Shown here one piece after another: positions 27,321-35,792 of a DNA stretch of 64,000 bases. Source of the DNA: Streptomyces beigongshangae (GTDB lineage Bacteria > Actinomycetota > Actinomycetes > Streptomycetales > Streptomycetaceae); assembly GCF_019710745.1 (NCBI RefSeq), contig NZ_JAHKJW010000042.1, positions 1 to 64,000 of the forward strand, written 5' to 3'. Both the position numbers and the translations under genes were made by a program. The notes under the pieces are model-generated. The model saw only the letters and a list, made by a program, of their open reading frames with translations. It was not told the origin of the DNA and did not search any database. The number at the start of each line of letters is the position of its first letter. The first letter of the stretch is position 1.

Positions 27321-28505
27321 GTGACCGCGTTCAACGACGAATCCGGAACCGGCGACGCCCTGCGTCGCGCCCTCGGCGTCAACCGCCGCCGCTTCCTCAG
27401 CACCTGCACCGCCGTCGCCGCCGGCGCGATCGCCGCCCCGGTGCTGGGCGCCGCACCCGCCCTGGCCCAGGACCGCGGCAGAGGCCACGACCACGGACAC
27501 GACCACGGACACGGCCGGGGCGGCCACGTGCTCGTCCCGCCGCACAAGCGCGGCATCATCCTCTACACCGTCCGCGACGCCACGGGCCGGGACCCGCTCG
27601 CCTCGGACCTGCCCTCCGGCTTCCGCGAGGTCTTCAAGCAGCTGGCCCGCCACGGATACCGCCAGGTGGAGTTCGCCGGCTACAACCAGCACGCCAACGC
27701 GCCCGGCGGCGCGAGCCTGGAGTCCGTCGCGGGAGCCAGGCTGCTCCGCTCCTGGCTCGACGACTACGGACTGCGCGCCCAGGGCAACCACGGCTTCATA
27801 CCGCCCTCCTGGCCGCTGACCAGCACCGACCTGGACACCTTCAAGAAGCACCTGGAGATCGCCAACATCCTCGGCCTGGACCACATGGGCACCGGCGGCG
27901 ACCCCACCGGCAGCTCCTACCGGGCCGACTGGGACGTGGCCGCCGACAAGTGGAACGCGCTGGGCGCGATCGCCCGCCGCGAGGGCGTCAAGCTGTACAC
28001 CCACAACCACGACTCGGCGTACGGTTTCCTGCTCGACGGAGGCCCGCTGGACGACCAGGGCCGACCCACCCGGAGCTCCGGCATCCGCAAGCTGGAGTAC
28101 TTCCTGAAGGTCACCGACCCGAGGCTGGTCTGGCTGGAGATGGACATCTTCTGGGCGCACGTGGCCCAGTACAAGTTCCACACCTACACCGCCCACGACG
28201 GCTCCACCCGTAAGCAGGTCTTCGACCCGGCCGGGCTCGTCGCCCGGCACAACAAGCGCTACCCCCTGTTCCACGCCAAGGACGGTGTCGTGAGCACCAC
28301 GAACGGCATGGGTTACGACATGGTTCCCTTCGGCACCGGGGTCATCGACTACCGGACGTTCTTCTCGCGGGTCGGGGAGCGGAACTACCACAATCCGATG
28401 ATCGAGGACGACAACTCGCCCAGTGCCACGGACCCCGCGCAGTCGCTGCGCGAGGCCAAGATCAGCTATGACAACCTGGCGGCCCTCCGCTCGAAGCGCC
28501 ACTGA
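27321..28505 (+). CDS. Tat-exported sugar phosphate isomerase/epimerase-like protein
   Basis: 394 residues, GTG 27321 after GAAAGAGAGA. The Tat signal is clear: NRRRFLSTCTAVAAGAIAAPVLGAAPALAQ, cleavage near residue 50. Then comes a His-rich linker with repeated GHDH units (from repeated CACGACCACGGA DNA) that could bind metal. The body is a xylose isomerase-like barrel with YTVRDATGRD, GYRQVEFAGYNQH, LYTHNHDSAYGF, VWLEMDIFWAH and LFHAKDG, which contain the likely Glu/His/Asp metal ligands. It acts outside the membrane, probably on a sugar derived from the PQQ-dehydrogenase/DUF1080 system. It is 155 bases after the pyrophosphatase-like gene and may have its own promoter. Confidence 0.9.
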   Translation: MTAFNDESGTGDALRRALGVNRRRFLSTCTAVAAGAIAAPVLGAAPALAQDRGRGHDHGHDHGHGRGGHVLVPPHKRGIILYTVRDATGRDPLASDLPSGFREVFKQLARHGYRQVEFAGYNQHANAPGGASLESVAGARLLRSWLDDYGLRAQGNHGFIPPSWPLTSTDLDTFKKHLEIANILGLDHMGTGGDPTGSSYRADWDVAADKWNALGAIARREGVKLYTHNHDSAYGFLLDGGPLDDQGRPTRSSGIRKLEYFLKVTDPRLVWLEMDIFWAHVAQYKFHTYTAHDGSTRKQVFDPAGLVARHNKRYPLFHAKDGVVSTTNGMGYDMVPFGTGVIDYRTFFSRVGERNYHNPMIEDDNSPSATDPAQSLREAKISYDNLAALRSKRH

Positions 28506-28532
28506 GCCCGGACGCACACCGGACGCACAGCG

Positions 28533-28567
28533 GGCGGTCCTTCCCACACGGTGCGGGGAGGACCGCC
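28533..28567. terminator. Bidirectional hairpin between convergent genes
   Basis: A 13-bp stem (GGCGGTCCTTCCC against GGGGAGGACCGCC, one G-T pair) with a 9-base loop begins 28 bases after the isomerase stop and serves the convergent OFA carrier as well. Confidence 0.7.
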
Positions 28568-28655
28568 GTCCTTCTCAGGGTTCGGAAGCGGGTCGTAGGG
28601 ATTCTCCAGGACGTCGGGGACGAGCGCGGCGAACAGAGCAGGGAACAGAACCTCC

Positions 28656-28732
28656 ACCGAAGCCGAAGCCGAAGCCGAAGCCGAAGCTGAAGCTGAAGCT
28701 GAAGCTGAAACTGAAGCCGGAGCCGGAGCCGG
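28656..28732. repeat. Hexanucleotide repeat (GAAGCC/GAAGCT)n
   Basis: About twelve units of GAAGCC grading into GAAGCT and then GGAGCC lie between the terminator and the end of the OFA carrier. Read as protein they give (PK)n/(LK)n on one strand and (SA)n on the other. Neither frame has a plausible start and ribosome site, so I treat this as a simple-sequence spacer. Confidence 0.9.
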
Positions 28733-28766
28733 GGTGGACCACGAAGCCACCGGGACGTGCGGAGCG

Positions 28767-30155
28767 TCAGGCCGTTTCCTCGCCGATCGGGTGCGGGTTG
28801 GGCACGATGCGCTTGACGGCGGGCCGGCCGGGCGCGCGGAGGAAGAGCGCGAGGACCGCGGAACCGAGCCCGATGCCGCCGGCCAGGGCGAAGGCGCCCC
28901 CGTAGCCCCATGCGCTCACCACGACGGCCCCCACACCGGAGCCGACGAGACCCGAGATGAGCTTGGAGCTGTAGACCATGCCGTAGTTGGAGGCGTTGTT
29001 GTTCTCACCGAAGTAGTCCGCCGTCATGGCCGCGAACAGCGGGAAGATCGCGCCGCCGCCGAAGCCCGAGATCATCGAGCAGACCAGGAAGAACGGCATC
29101 GAGCCCAGGTTCCCGGAGAAGAACACGCCGAACTGCGAGCAGCCGAGGACGATACAGACGATGACGAGGGTGTTCCGGCGGCCGTAGCGGTCCGAGATCC
29201 AGCCGATGACACCCCGCCCGGTGCCGTTCACGATGGCCTTGAGCGACATGGCGGTGGCCACGATGCCGCCCGCGAACCCCATCTCCTTGCCGAAGGGGAC
29301 CTGCATGGCGATGCCGAAGATGTTGATGCCGGCCGTGCACAGCAGGCAGAACCACATCATCCACAGCACGGGCGTCCTGGCCGCCTCGCGCGGCGTGTAC
29401 TGCTTGACCGCCGGCGGGTTCTTCGCCAGCGCCCGCACGACCCGGGGGTCGGTCGAGGTCTTCAGCGGGTCGACGTGCGCGGGCCACCAGTTCTTCGGCG
29501 GGTCCTTGAAGAACCAGCCGGCGAACGCGACGACCGTGCAGCAGATCACGCCGACGAAGACCAGCACCGTCTCGTAGTTCGACAGGTCCATGTACGAGGT
29601 GAACAGGAACACGAAGGGCACGGAGCCGTAGGCGAAACCGCCGTTGACCATGCCGGTCTTGCCGCCCTTGCGCTCCGGGTACCACTTGCCGACCATGTTC
29701 ACACAGGTCGCGTAGACGAGACCGGCGCCGATGCCGCTGAACATGCCGAAGCCGATGTACGCGACGATCACGTGCGGCGCGAACGCCAGCGAGAGGTAAC
29801 CCAGCAGCGTGCCGCACGCGCCGAGCATCATGGCGTACCGCGCGGGCAGTCTCCCGCTCTCGCGCAACTGGCCGGCGGGGAAGGCCACGGCCGCCTGGAA
29901 GAACACCCAGACGCCCATCAGCCAGAAGATGTGCCCGCTGTTCCAGAGGTGGGCCTCGTGCAGGGTGTCCTCGGCGGAGGTGAACGCGTACTCCGAGGAG
30001 CTGATGCCGAGCATGCCCATCCAGGGGAAGAGCACCATGGTCCAGCGTGGTCGCCCCATGATGTCCCGGTCGGTCTCGCCGATCCGGTACAGGCGGCCGT
30101 TGCGGTCCGTCACCTCCCTGTAGGGGACGGATGTCGTCATGTCGGTGGTCGTCAT
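28767..30155 (-). CDS. OFA-family MFS transporter, second copy
   Basis: 462 residues from ATG 30155; a longer in-frame version from 30269 adds 38 Arg-rich residues that do not look like the family. A 30-residue cytoplasmic head precedes MGRPRWTMVLFPWMGMLGIS, the first helix. About 12 helices with the OFA landmarks GLVYATCVNMVGKWYPERKG and GRGVIGWISDRYGRRNT, and PFGKEMGF. It differs clearly from the carrier at 3.9 kb, so the two likely move different carboxylates or work in opposite directions. It is the last gene of the lyase / CoA-transferase / synthetase operon. No small-subunit gene lies next to this copy. Confidence 0.87.
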   Translation of the reverse strand: MTTTDMTTSVPYREVTDRNGRLYRIGETDRDIMGRPRWTMVLFPWMGMLGISSSEYAFTSAEDTLHEAHLWNSGHIFWLMGVWVFFQAAVAFPAGQLRESGRLPARYAMMLGACGTLLGYLSLAFAPHVIVAYIGFGMFSGIGAGLVYATCVNMVGKWYPERKGGKTGMVNGGFAYGSVPFVFLFTSYMDLSNYETVLVFVGVICCTVVAFAGWFFKDPPKNWWPAHVDPLKTSTDPRVVRALAKNPPAVKQYTPREAARTPVLWMMWFCLLCTAGINIFGIAMQVPFGKEMGFAGGIVATAMSLKAIVNGTGRGVIGWISDRYGRRNTLVIVCIVLGCSQFGVFFSGNLGSMPFFLVCSMISGFGGGAIFPLFAAMTADYFGENNNASNYGMVYSSKLISGLVGSGVGAVVVSAWGYGGAFALAGGIGLGSAVLALFLRAPGRPAVKRIVPNPHPIGEETA

Positions 30156-30278
30156 GTCGCGTAGCACCCCTCGCGTCGAAAGATCTGGCCAGCGCCCCCT
30201 GTCCAATGCCTTTCGTGTGCGCACGGGTCCCGGGGCGGGCCGACGCGCACCGTCGGCCCGCCCTCGCACCGGGTCACG

Positions 30279-32531
30279 TCATGAACCGCCTCCCGACGAC
30301 CCGGCCGCCCGCGCCCACCGGTACTTCGCGCCCAGCACCGCCACCGGCTTCTCCGTCGTGTACGGGTAGGCCACGACCCCGCGTTCGAAGAGGTACTGGC
30401 ATGCCTCCTCGACCTCGACGTCGCCCGCCAGCGACGCCACGACGGGCTTCTCGATCCCGCGCTCCCTGAACTCGGCCACCACACGCGCGGTGAGCTCGGC
30501 GAAGACCATGGGAGGGGTCACGATGGTGTGCCAGTAGCCGAGGACCAGCGCATGGATCCGCGGGTCCGCCAGACCGAGCCGGATCGTCGCCTCGTACGTC
30601 GAGGGGGGTTCGCCGCCCGTGATGTCCACCGGGTTGCCCGCGGCCCCGAAGGGCGGGATGAACTCCCGGAAGGCCGCGTCCAGGTCCGGCGGGATCTCCA
30701 TCAGGGAGAGCCCGTTGTCGGTCACCGCGTCGGACAGCAGTACGCCGCTGCCGCCGGCCCCGGTGATGATCACGACGTTGTCGCCCCGCGGTGTCGGCAG
30801 CACCGGCAACGCGCGCGCGTACTCCAGCATCTCGTTCAGTCCGGGCGCCCGGATGACACCGGCCTGCCTCAGGATGTCCTCGTACACGGCGTCGTCGCCC
30901 GCCAGGGCACCCGTGTGCGAGCCCGCCGCCCGGGCCCCGGCCGCCGTACGGCCCGCCTTCAGGACGACCACCGGCTTCTTGGGGACGGTCGCCCGCGCGG
31001 CCTCCACGAAGGCACGCCCGTCCTTGAGGTCCTCCAGGTGCATGGCGATGCACCGGGTGTGCGGGTCCTCGCCGAACCAGGTCAGCAGGTCGTCCTCGTC
31101 GAGGTCCGACTTGTTGCCGAGTCCCACGATCGCCGAGACACCCGTCCTCGTGGCGCGCGCGAACCCCAGGATGGCCATCCCGATGCCGCCGGACTGCGAG
31201 GTGAGGGCGACGCCGCCCTTGACGTCGTAGGGCGTGCAGAAGGTGGCGCACAGGTTCTGCCACGTCGAGTAGTAGCCGTAGATGTTCGGCCCGAGCAGCC
31301 GGACGCCGTACCGCTCGCCGACGGCCACGATCTCGTCCTGGAGTGCCTGCTCACCGGTCTCCGCGAACCCGGAGGGGATGAGCACGGCGTTGGGGATCCC
31401 CTTGCGCCCCACCTCCTCCAGGGCCGCGGCCACGAACTTGGCGGGGATCGCGAACACCGCCACGTCCACCTCACCGGGAACGTCGGTGACGCTCTTGTAC
31501 GCCTTGCGGCCGAGGATGTCGTCGCCCCTGGGGTTCACCGGATGGATCTCTCCGCAGAACCCGCCGTCGACGAGGTTGCGCATGACCGAGTTGCCGATCT
31601 TGCCCTGCTCGTTGGAGGCGCCGATCACGGCCACCGACGACGGCTGCATCAGCCGCCGCATCGAGGTGAGGATCTCCTCGCGACCGTACCTGCGGCGGGG
31701 CCTGGCCACCGACTCGGCGAGTATGACGCGGATGTCCGCGGCCATCGCGCCCCGCGGGGTGGCGATCACCGGGTTCAGGTCCACCTCGGCGATCTCCGGG
31801 AAGTCCGAGACCAGCTCCGAGACCCGGCGGATCTGCTCGGCCACCGCCTGCCGGTCCACCGCCGGTGCGCCGCGCACCCCGCGCAGGACCTCGGCGGCCC
31901 GGATCGAGTCCAGCATCGACAGGGCCTCGTCGGGACCGACGGGCGCCAGCCGGAACGTGACGTCCTTGAGGACCTCCACCAGCACCCCGCCGAGCCCGAA
32001 CGCCACGACCTTCCCGAACGTCGGATCGGTCACCGCCCCGACGATGACCTCCTGTCCCTGCGGGAGCAGTTCCTGCACCTGTACGCCCTCGATGCGGGCC
32101 TTCGCGTCGTGGGCGCGGGCGTTCCCGACGATCCGGTGGAAGGCGGCACGCACGTCCGCCGCGCCCTCCACCCCGACGACCACGCCGCCCGCGTCGGTCT
32201 TGTGCAGGATGTCGGGGGAGACGATCTTCATCACGACGGGGCCGCCGAAGCGCGCCGCGCAGGCCACCGCCTCGTCGACGTCGGTCGCCAGCTCCTCACC
32301 GGGGACGGCGATCCCGTACGCGTCGGCGAGCACCTTGCCCTCGGGCGCGGTCAGCGCCGTCCGCCCCGAGGCCCGTACGGCGTCGAGGAGCGCACGCACC
32401 TTCCGCCCTCGCTCGTCCGGCGCCCGGTTGTCAGGCGCCCGGTCGCCGGCCAGTTCCCGGTGGCCGGCCGATCCCCGGTGGTCGGTCGGCACCCGGTCTT
32501 CGGCCGTGTCTTCGGTCATGTCTTCGGCCAT
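30279..32531 (-). CDS. Acetate-CoA ligase family protein (NDP-forming acyl-CoA synthetase)
   Basis: 750 residues. Unlike the standard order, the ATP-grasp part comes first (residues about 45-260: APEGKVLADAYGI, GGPVVMKIVSPDILHKTDAGGVVVGV, ILAE), followed by the CoA-binding domain (SSVAVIGASNEQGKIGNSV) and the succinyl-CoA-ligase-like domains, with the phospho-His region at GSHTGALAGDDAVY. It makes an acyl-CoA from an acid, CoA and ATP via a phosphorylated enzyme. The first 35 residues are a low-complexity Asp/Arg tail. The gene is 3 bases after the CoA-transferase gene, and in this operon would supply the first acyl-CoA (for example formyl-CoA) to prime CoA transfer. Confidence 0.9.
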   Translation of the reverse strand: MAEDMTEDTAEDRVPTDHRGSAGHRELAGDRAPDNRAPDERGRKVRALLDAVRASGRTALTAPEGKVLADAYGIAVPGEELATDVDEAVACAARFGGPVVMKIVSPDILHKTDAGGVVVGVEGAADVRAAFHRIVGNARAHDAKARIEGVQVQELLPQGQEVIVGAVTDPTFGKVVAFGLGGVLVEVLKDVTFRLAPVGPDEALSMLDSIRAAEVLRGVRGAPAVDRQAVAEQIRRVSELVSDFPEIAEVDLNPVIATPRGAMAADIRVILAESVARPRRRYGREEILTSMRRLMQPSSVAVIGASNEQGKIGNSVMRNLVDGGFCGEIHPVNPRGDDILGRKAYKSVTDVPGEVDVAVFAIPAKFVAAALEEVGRKGIPNAVLIPSGFAETGEQALQDEIVAVGERYGVRLLGPNIYGYYSTWQNLCATFCTPYDVKGGVALTSQSGGIGMAILGFARATRTGVSAIVGLGNKSDLDEDDLLTWFGEDPHTRCIAMHLEDLKDGRAFVEAARATVPKKPVVVLKAGRTAAGARAAGSHTGALAGDDAVYEDILRQAGVIRAPGLNEMLEYARALPVLPTPRGDNVVIITGAGGSGVLLSDAVTDNGLSLMEIPPDLDAAFREFIPPFGAAGNPVDITGGEPPSTYEATIRLGLADPRIHALVLGYWHTIVTPPMVFAELTARVVAEFRERGIEKPVVASLAGDVEVEEACQYLFERGVVAYPYTTEKPVAVLGAKYRWARAAGSSGGGS

Positions 32532-32534
32532 CGG

Positions 32535-33857
32535 TCAGACCACCCCGTTCGACTTGAGCAGGCGCAGCTCCTCGTCGCCGAGCCCGAGCTCGCCGACGTA
32601 CACCTCTTCGTTGTGCTCGCCGAGCAGCGGCGAACTGGTCACGTCCACGGGGGAGTCGGAGAGCTTCAGCGGGCTGCCCACGGTCACGAACTCGCCCCGC
32701 TCGGGGTGCGGCACCGTCACGACCATCTCGTTGGCGACCAGCGACCGGTCCTCGATGATCTCCTTGGTGGACAGGATCGGGCCGCACGGGATGTTGTGGG
32801 CGTTGAGCTGCTCCAGCACCCGCCACTTGGGGAGCGTGGACGACCACTCCTCGATCAGCTGGAACATCTTCGTCAGCTGGGGCAGGCGGGCCTCCGGGGT
32901 CGCCCAGCCGGGGTCGTCCGCCAGCTCGGGCCGGCCGATCAGCTCGGTCAGCGGCCTCCAGCCGACAGGCTGCACGATGACGTACACGTAGTCGTTGGGG
33001 CCGCCCGGCGCGCACCTGACGGCCCAGCCGGGCTGGCCGCCGCCGGACGCGTTCCCGGACCGGGGAACCTCGTCGCCGAAGTCCTCGTTGGGATATTCGG
33101 CCAGCGGACCCCGCCCGAGGCGCTGCTGGTCCCGCAGTTTCACCCGGCACAGATTCAGCACGGCGTGCTGCATCGCCACGTTCACGCGCTGCCCGCGCCC
33201 CGTGCTCTCCCGCTGGAACAGGGCGGCGAGGATCGCGGCCACCGCGTGGACGCCCGTGCCCGAGTCACCGATCTGGGCCCCCGTCGCCAGCGGCGGCCCG
33301 TCCTCGAAGCCGGTGGTCGACATCGACCCGCCCATGGCCTGGGCGACGACCTCGTACGCCTTGAACCCGGTGTACGGGCCGTCCCCGAACCCCTTGATGG
33401 AGGCATAGACGATCCGCGGATTGATCTCCTGGATGCGGTCCCAGGTGAAGCCCATGCGGTCGACCGCGCCCGGTCCGAAGTTCTCGACCATGACGTCCGA
33501 GCGCCGGATCAGCTCGGTGAGGAGCTCCTTGCCGCGTTCGGTCTTGGTGTTGAGGGTGATGCTGCGCTTGTTGCAGTTGAGCATCGTGAAGTAGAGGGAG
33601 TCGACGTCCGGGAGGTCGCGCAGCTGCTTGCGCGTGATGTCCCCCGTGGGCGCCTCCAGCTTGACGACGTCCGCGCCGAGCCAGGCGAGCAGCTGGGTGG
33701 CGGAGGGCCCGGACTGGACGTGCGTCATGTCGAGGACGCGGACGCCCTCCAGCGCCTTGCCCGAGGTCGCCGGCGCGGCCGCCGCCGGTGCCGTCGCAGT
33801 CGCCGCTGTCGTCCCTGTCGTCCCTGTCGTCCCTGTCATCGGGGTCATCGGGGTCAT
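32535..33857 (-). CDS. Formyl-CoA:oxalate CoA-transferase-like (CaiB/BaiF family) enzyme
   Basis: 440 residues from ATG 33857, which has the ribosome site TGAGGTGG; a GTG at 33866 adds three residues and is less well placed. The head carries tandem MTP and TGT units from 9-bp DNA repeats, then the class III CoA-transferase begins at LEGVRVLDMTHVQSGPSATQ. The catalytic Asp is in GAQIGDSGTGVHAV (about residue 198, equivalent to Asp169 of formyl-CoA transferase once the about 30-residue extension is removed). It moves CoA from formyl-CoA (or succinyl-CoA) to a carboxylate, releasing formate. It is 10 bases from the ThDP enzyme stop, in the same operon. Confidence 0.87.
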   Translation of the reverse strand: MTPMTPMTGTTGTTGTTAATATAPAAAAPATSGKALEGVRVLDMTHVQSGPSATQLLAWLGADVVKLEAPTGDITRKQLRDLPDVDSLYFTMLNCNKRSITLNTKTERGKELLTELIRRSDVMVENFGPGAVDRMGFTWDRIQEINPRIVYASIKGFGDGPYTGFKAYEVVAQAMGGSMSTTGFEDGPPLATGAQIGDSGTGVHAVAAILAALFQRESTGRGQRVNVAMQHAVLNLCRVKLRDQQRLGRGPLAEYPNEDFGDEVPRSGNASGGGQPGWAVRCAPGGPNDYVYVIVQPVGWRPLTELIGRPELADDPGWATPEARLPQLTKMFQLIEEWSSTLPKWRVLEQLNAHNIPCGPILSTKEIIEDRSLVANEMVVTVPHPERGEFVTVGSPLKLSDSPVDVTSSPLLGEHNEEVYVGELGLGDEELRLLKSNGVV

Positions 33858-33867
33858 CGGGGCCACC

Positions 33868-35553
33868 TCACTTGTACATCGTCTGGTTCATGGTTCCGGG
33901 GGCGTACGCGTCCGGGTCGACCCAGACGTTGACGAGCGACGGCTTGCCCGACTCACGGGCGCGCCGCAGCGCCGGGCCGATGTCGGCGGGGTCGCGGACC
34001 TCCTCGCCGTGACCGCCCAGCATCTGCGCGAACTTGTCGTAGTGGACGTCGCCGAGGGTGTTGCCGACCCGCTCGCGCTCCGGGCCGTACTTGGCGGCCT
34101 GGCCGTAGCGGATCTGGTTCATGGAGGAGTTGTTGCCGACGACGCCGACGAAGGGGAGGTCGTAGCGGACGAGGGTCTCGAAGTCCCAGCCGGTGAGGGA
34201 GAAGGCGCCGTCCCCGAACAGGGCGACGACCTCCTTGTCGGGCCGCGCCTTCTTGGCGGCCAGCACGAAGGGGACGCCGACGCCGAGCGTGCCGAGCGGT
34301 CCCGGGTCCATCCAGTGCCCGGGTGACTTGGGCTGCACGACCTGCCCGGAGAAGGTGACGATGTCGCCGCCGTCCCCGATGTAGATCGAGTCCTCGGTCA
34401 GGAAGTCGTTGATCTCGCTGACCAGCCGGTACGGGTGGATCGGCGAGGCGTCCGACCGCAGGCTCGGCAGCCGCTTCCCGATGGCGGTCTGCTCGGCGGC
34501 CCGCAGCTCGTCGAGCCACTCCTTGCGCTTCGGCGCGCCCCCGTTGACGCGTCCCGAGACGGCCTCGGTGACCGACTTGAGCACCAGCCCCGCGTCCCCG
34601 ACGACGCCGAGGTCGATGTCCCGGTTCTTGCCCACGGTGCGGTAGTCGAGGTCGATCTGCACGACGGTCGCCTCGGGGGAGAGCCGCTTGCCGTAGCCCA
34701 TGCGGAAGTCGAAGGGGGTGCCGACGATGACGATGACGTCGGCGTGGGAGAAGGCGTACCGCCGGGAGAGCTGGAAGTGGTGCGGGTCGCCGGGCGGCAG
34801 CGTGCCGCGTCCGGCGCCGTTCATGTAGGCGGGGATGTTGAGGGTGCGGACGAGGTCGACGGCGGATTCGGTGCCGCGGGTCGTCCACACCTGGCTGCCC
34901 AGCAGGATCGCCGGCTTCTCGGCGTGCACGAGGAGGTCGGCGAGCTTCTCGATCGCCTCGGGGTCACCGGCCGAGCGGGTCGAGGCCCGGTACCGGCCGG
35001 GAGCGGGCACCCGGGCCTTCTCCACCGGCACCCTGGCGTCCAGCACGTCGCGCGGGATCTCCAGGAAGGACGGCCCCGGCGCCCCGTGGTAGCACTCGCG
35101 GAACGCCATGGACACCATGTCGGCGGCCCGCGCGGTGTCCGGCACGGTCGCCGCGAACTTGGTGATCGGCGTCATCATGTCGACGTGCGGCAGGTCCTGC
35201 AGGGACCCCATCTTGTGCTGCGTATGGGCCCCCTGGCCGCCGATCAGCAGCATCGGGGACTCCGCCCGGAACGCGTTGGCGACACCCGTCACGGCGTCGG
35301 TCGTGCCGGGGCCCGCGGTGACGACGGCGCAGCCGGGCCTGCCGGTGATGCGCGCGTAGCCGTCGGCGGCGTGGGCGGCGACCTGCTCGTGGCGTACGTC
35401 GACCACCTCTATGCCCTCGTCGACGCAGCCGTCGTAGATGTCGATGATGTGGCCGCCGCAGAGCGTGTAGACGACCTCCACACCCTCCGCTTTGAGTGCC
35501 TTGGCGACCAGGTGCCCACCGGAGATGAGGTTCTGGCTGTTGTCGTCGGGCAT
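33868..35553 (-). CDS. ThDP-dependent enzyme, oxalyl-CoA decarboxylase / 2-hydroxyacyl-CoA lyase-like
   Basis: 561 residues, normal length for the family. The N-terminal Pyr domain has the cofactor-activating Glu56 in VRHEQVAAHAADGYA, the central domain runs from about residue 190 to 330, and the C-terminal PP domain carries the GDG...NN ThDP/Mg motif (ALFGDGAFSLTG through VVGNN). The loop at residues about 118-130 reads GAHTQHKMGSLQDL and lacks the Tyr120-Glu121 pair of characterised oxalyl-CoA decarboxylases; it looks more like 2-hydroxyacyl-CoA lyases or acetolactate synthase-like proteins. With a formyl-CoA transferase-like partner 10 bases downstream, its product is very probably formyl-CoA, from either oxalyl-CoA or a 2-hydroxyacyl-CoA. 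First gene of the operon. Confidence 0.8.
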   Translation of the reverse strand: MPDDNSQNLISGGHLVAKALKAEGVEVVYTLCGGHIIDIYDGCVDEGIEVVDVRHEQVAAHAADGYARITGRPGCAVVTAGPGTTDAVTGVANAFRAESPMLLIGGQGAHTQHKMGSLQDLPHVDMMTPITKFAATVPDTARAADMVSMAFRECYHGAPGPSFLEIPRDVLDARVPVEKARVPAPGRYRASTRSAGDPEAIEKLADLLVHAEKPAILLGSQVWTTRGTESAVDLVRTLNIPAYMNGAGRGTLPPGDPHHFQLSRRYAFSHADVIVIVGTPFDFRMGYGKRLSPEATVVQIDLDYRTVGKNRDIDLGVVGDAGLVLKSVTEAVSGRVNGGAPKRKEWLDELRAAEQTAIGKRLPSLRSDASPIHPYRLVSEINDFLTEDSIYIGDGGDIVTFSGQVVQPKSPGHWMDPGPLGTLGVGVPFVLAAKKARPDKEVVALFGDGAFSLTGWDFETLVRYDLPFVGVVGNNSSMNQIRYGQAAKYGPERERVGNTLGDVHYDKFAQMLGGHGEEVRDPADIGPALRRARESGKPSLVNVWVDPDAYAPGTMNQTMYK

Positions 35554-35691
35554 GGCGAAGTCCTGTCCCTTCGTAGGGGATTGGGCGCGCCGAAGCGCAG
35601 CTCATGCGTGCAGCTCATGCGTGCAGCTCGTACACGCAGCTCATGCGTGCAGCCCATACGGGGTGCGCGCACTGTTCGTGGAGGCCGTCGC

Positions 35692-35727
35692 AGTATATTG
35701 CATACAGTCGACGAATACTGTATGAAG
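35692..35727. promoter_or_regulatory. Putative GntR operator in the sucCD / lyase divergent promoter
   Basis: A very AT-rich patch in the 239-base spacer between the divergent operons. CATACAGT (35701-35708) and ACTGTATG (35717-35724) form a perfect 8-bp inverted repeat with an 8-base spacer. ATTGCATACAGT (35697-35708) matches the site before panE (ATTGTCTACAGT) at 10 of 12 positions. One regulator bound here could switch both directions. The rest of the spacer holds repeated CAGCTCATGCGTG-like strings. Confidence 0.6.
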
Positions 35728-35792
35728 CTTGTTATCCCGCATCCGGTGGGTGGTGTCCAGGGGGCGTGCGGCACTTTTCGGAGGGAGCCGGG

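Noticed and set aside
28423..28905. A plus-strand frame containing (PK)n and (LK)n
   Set aside because: The repeat-derived peptide has no start with a ribosome site and overlaps the ends of two convergent real genes.
33868..35553. A biosynthetic acetolactate synthase
   Set aside because: No ilvN or ilvC follows; the immediate partner is a formyl-CoA transferase-like gene and the operon is otherwise catabolic.
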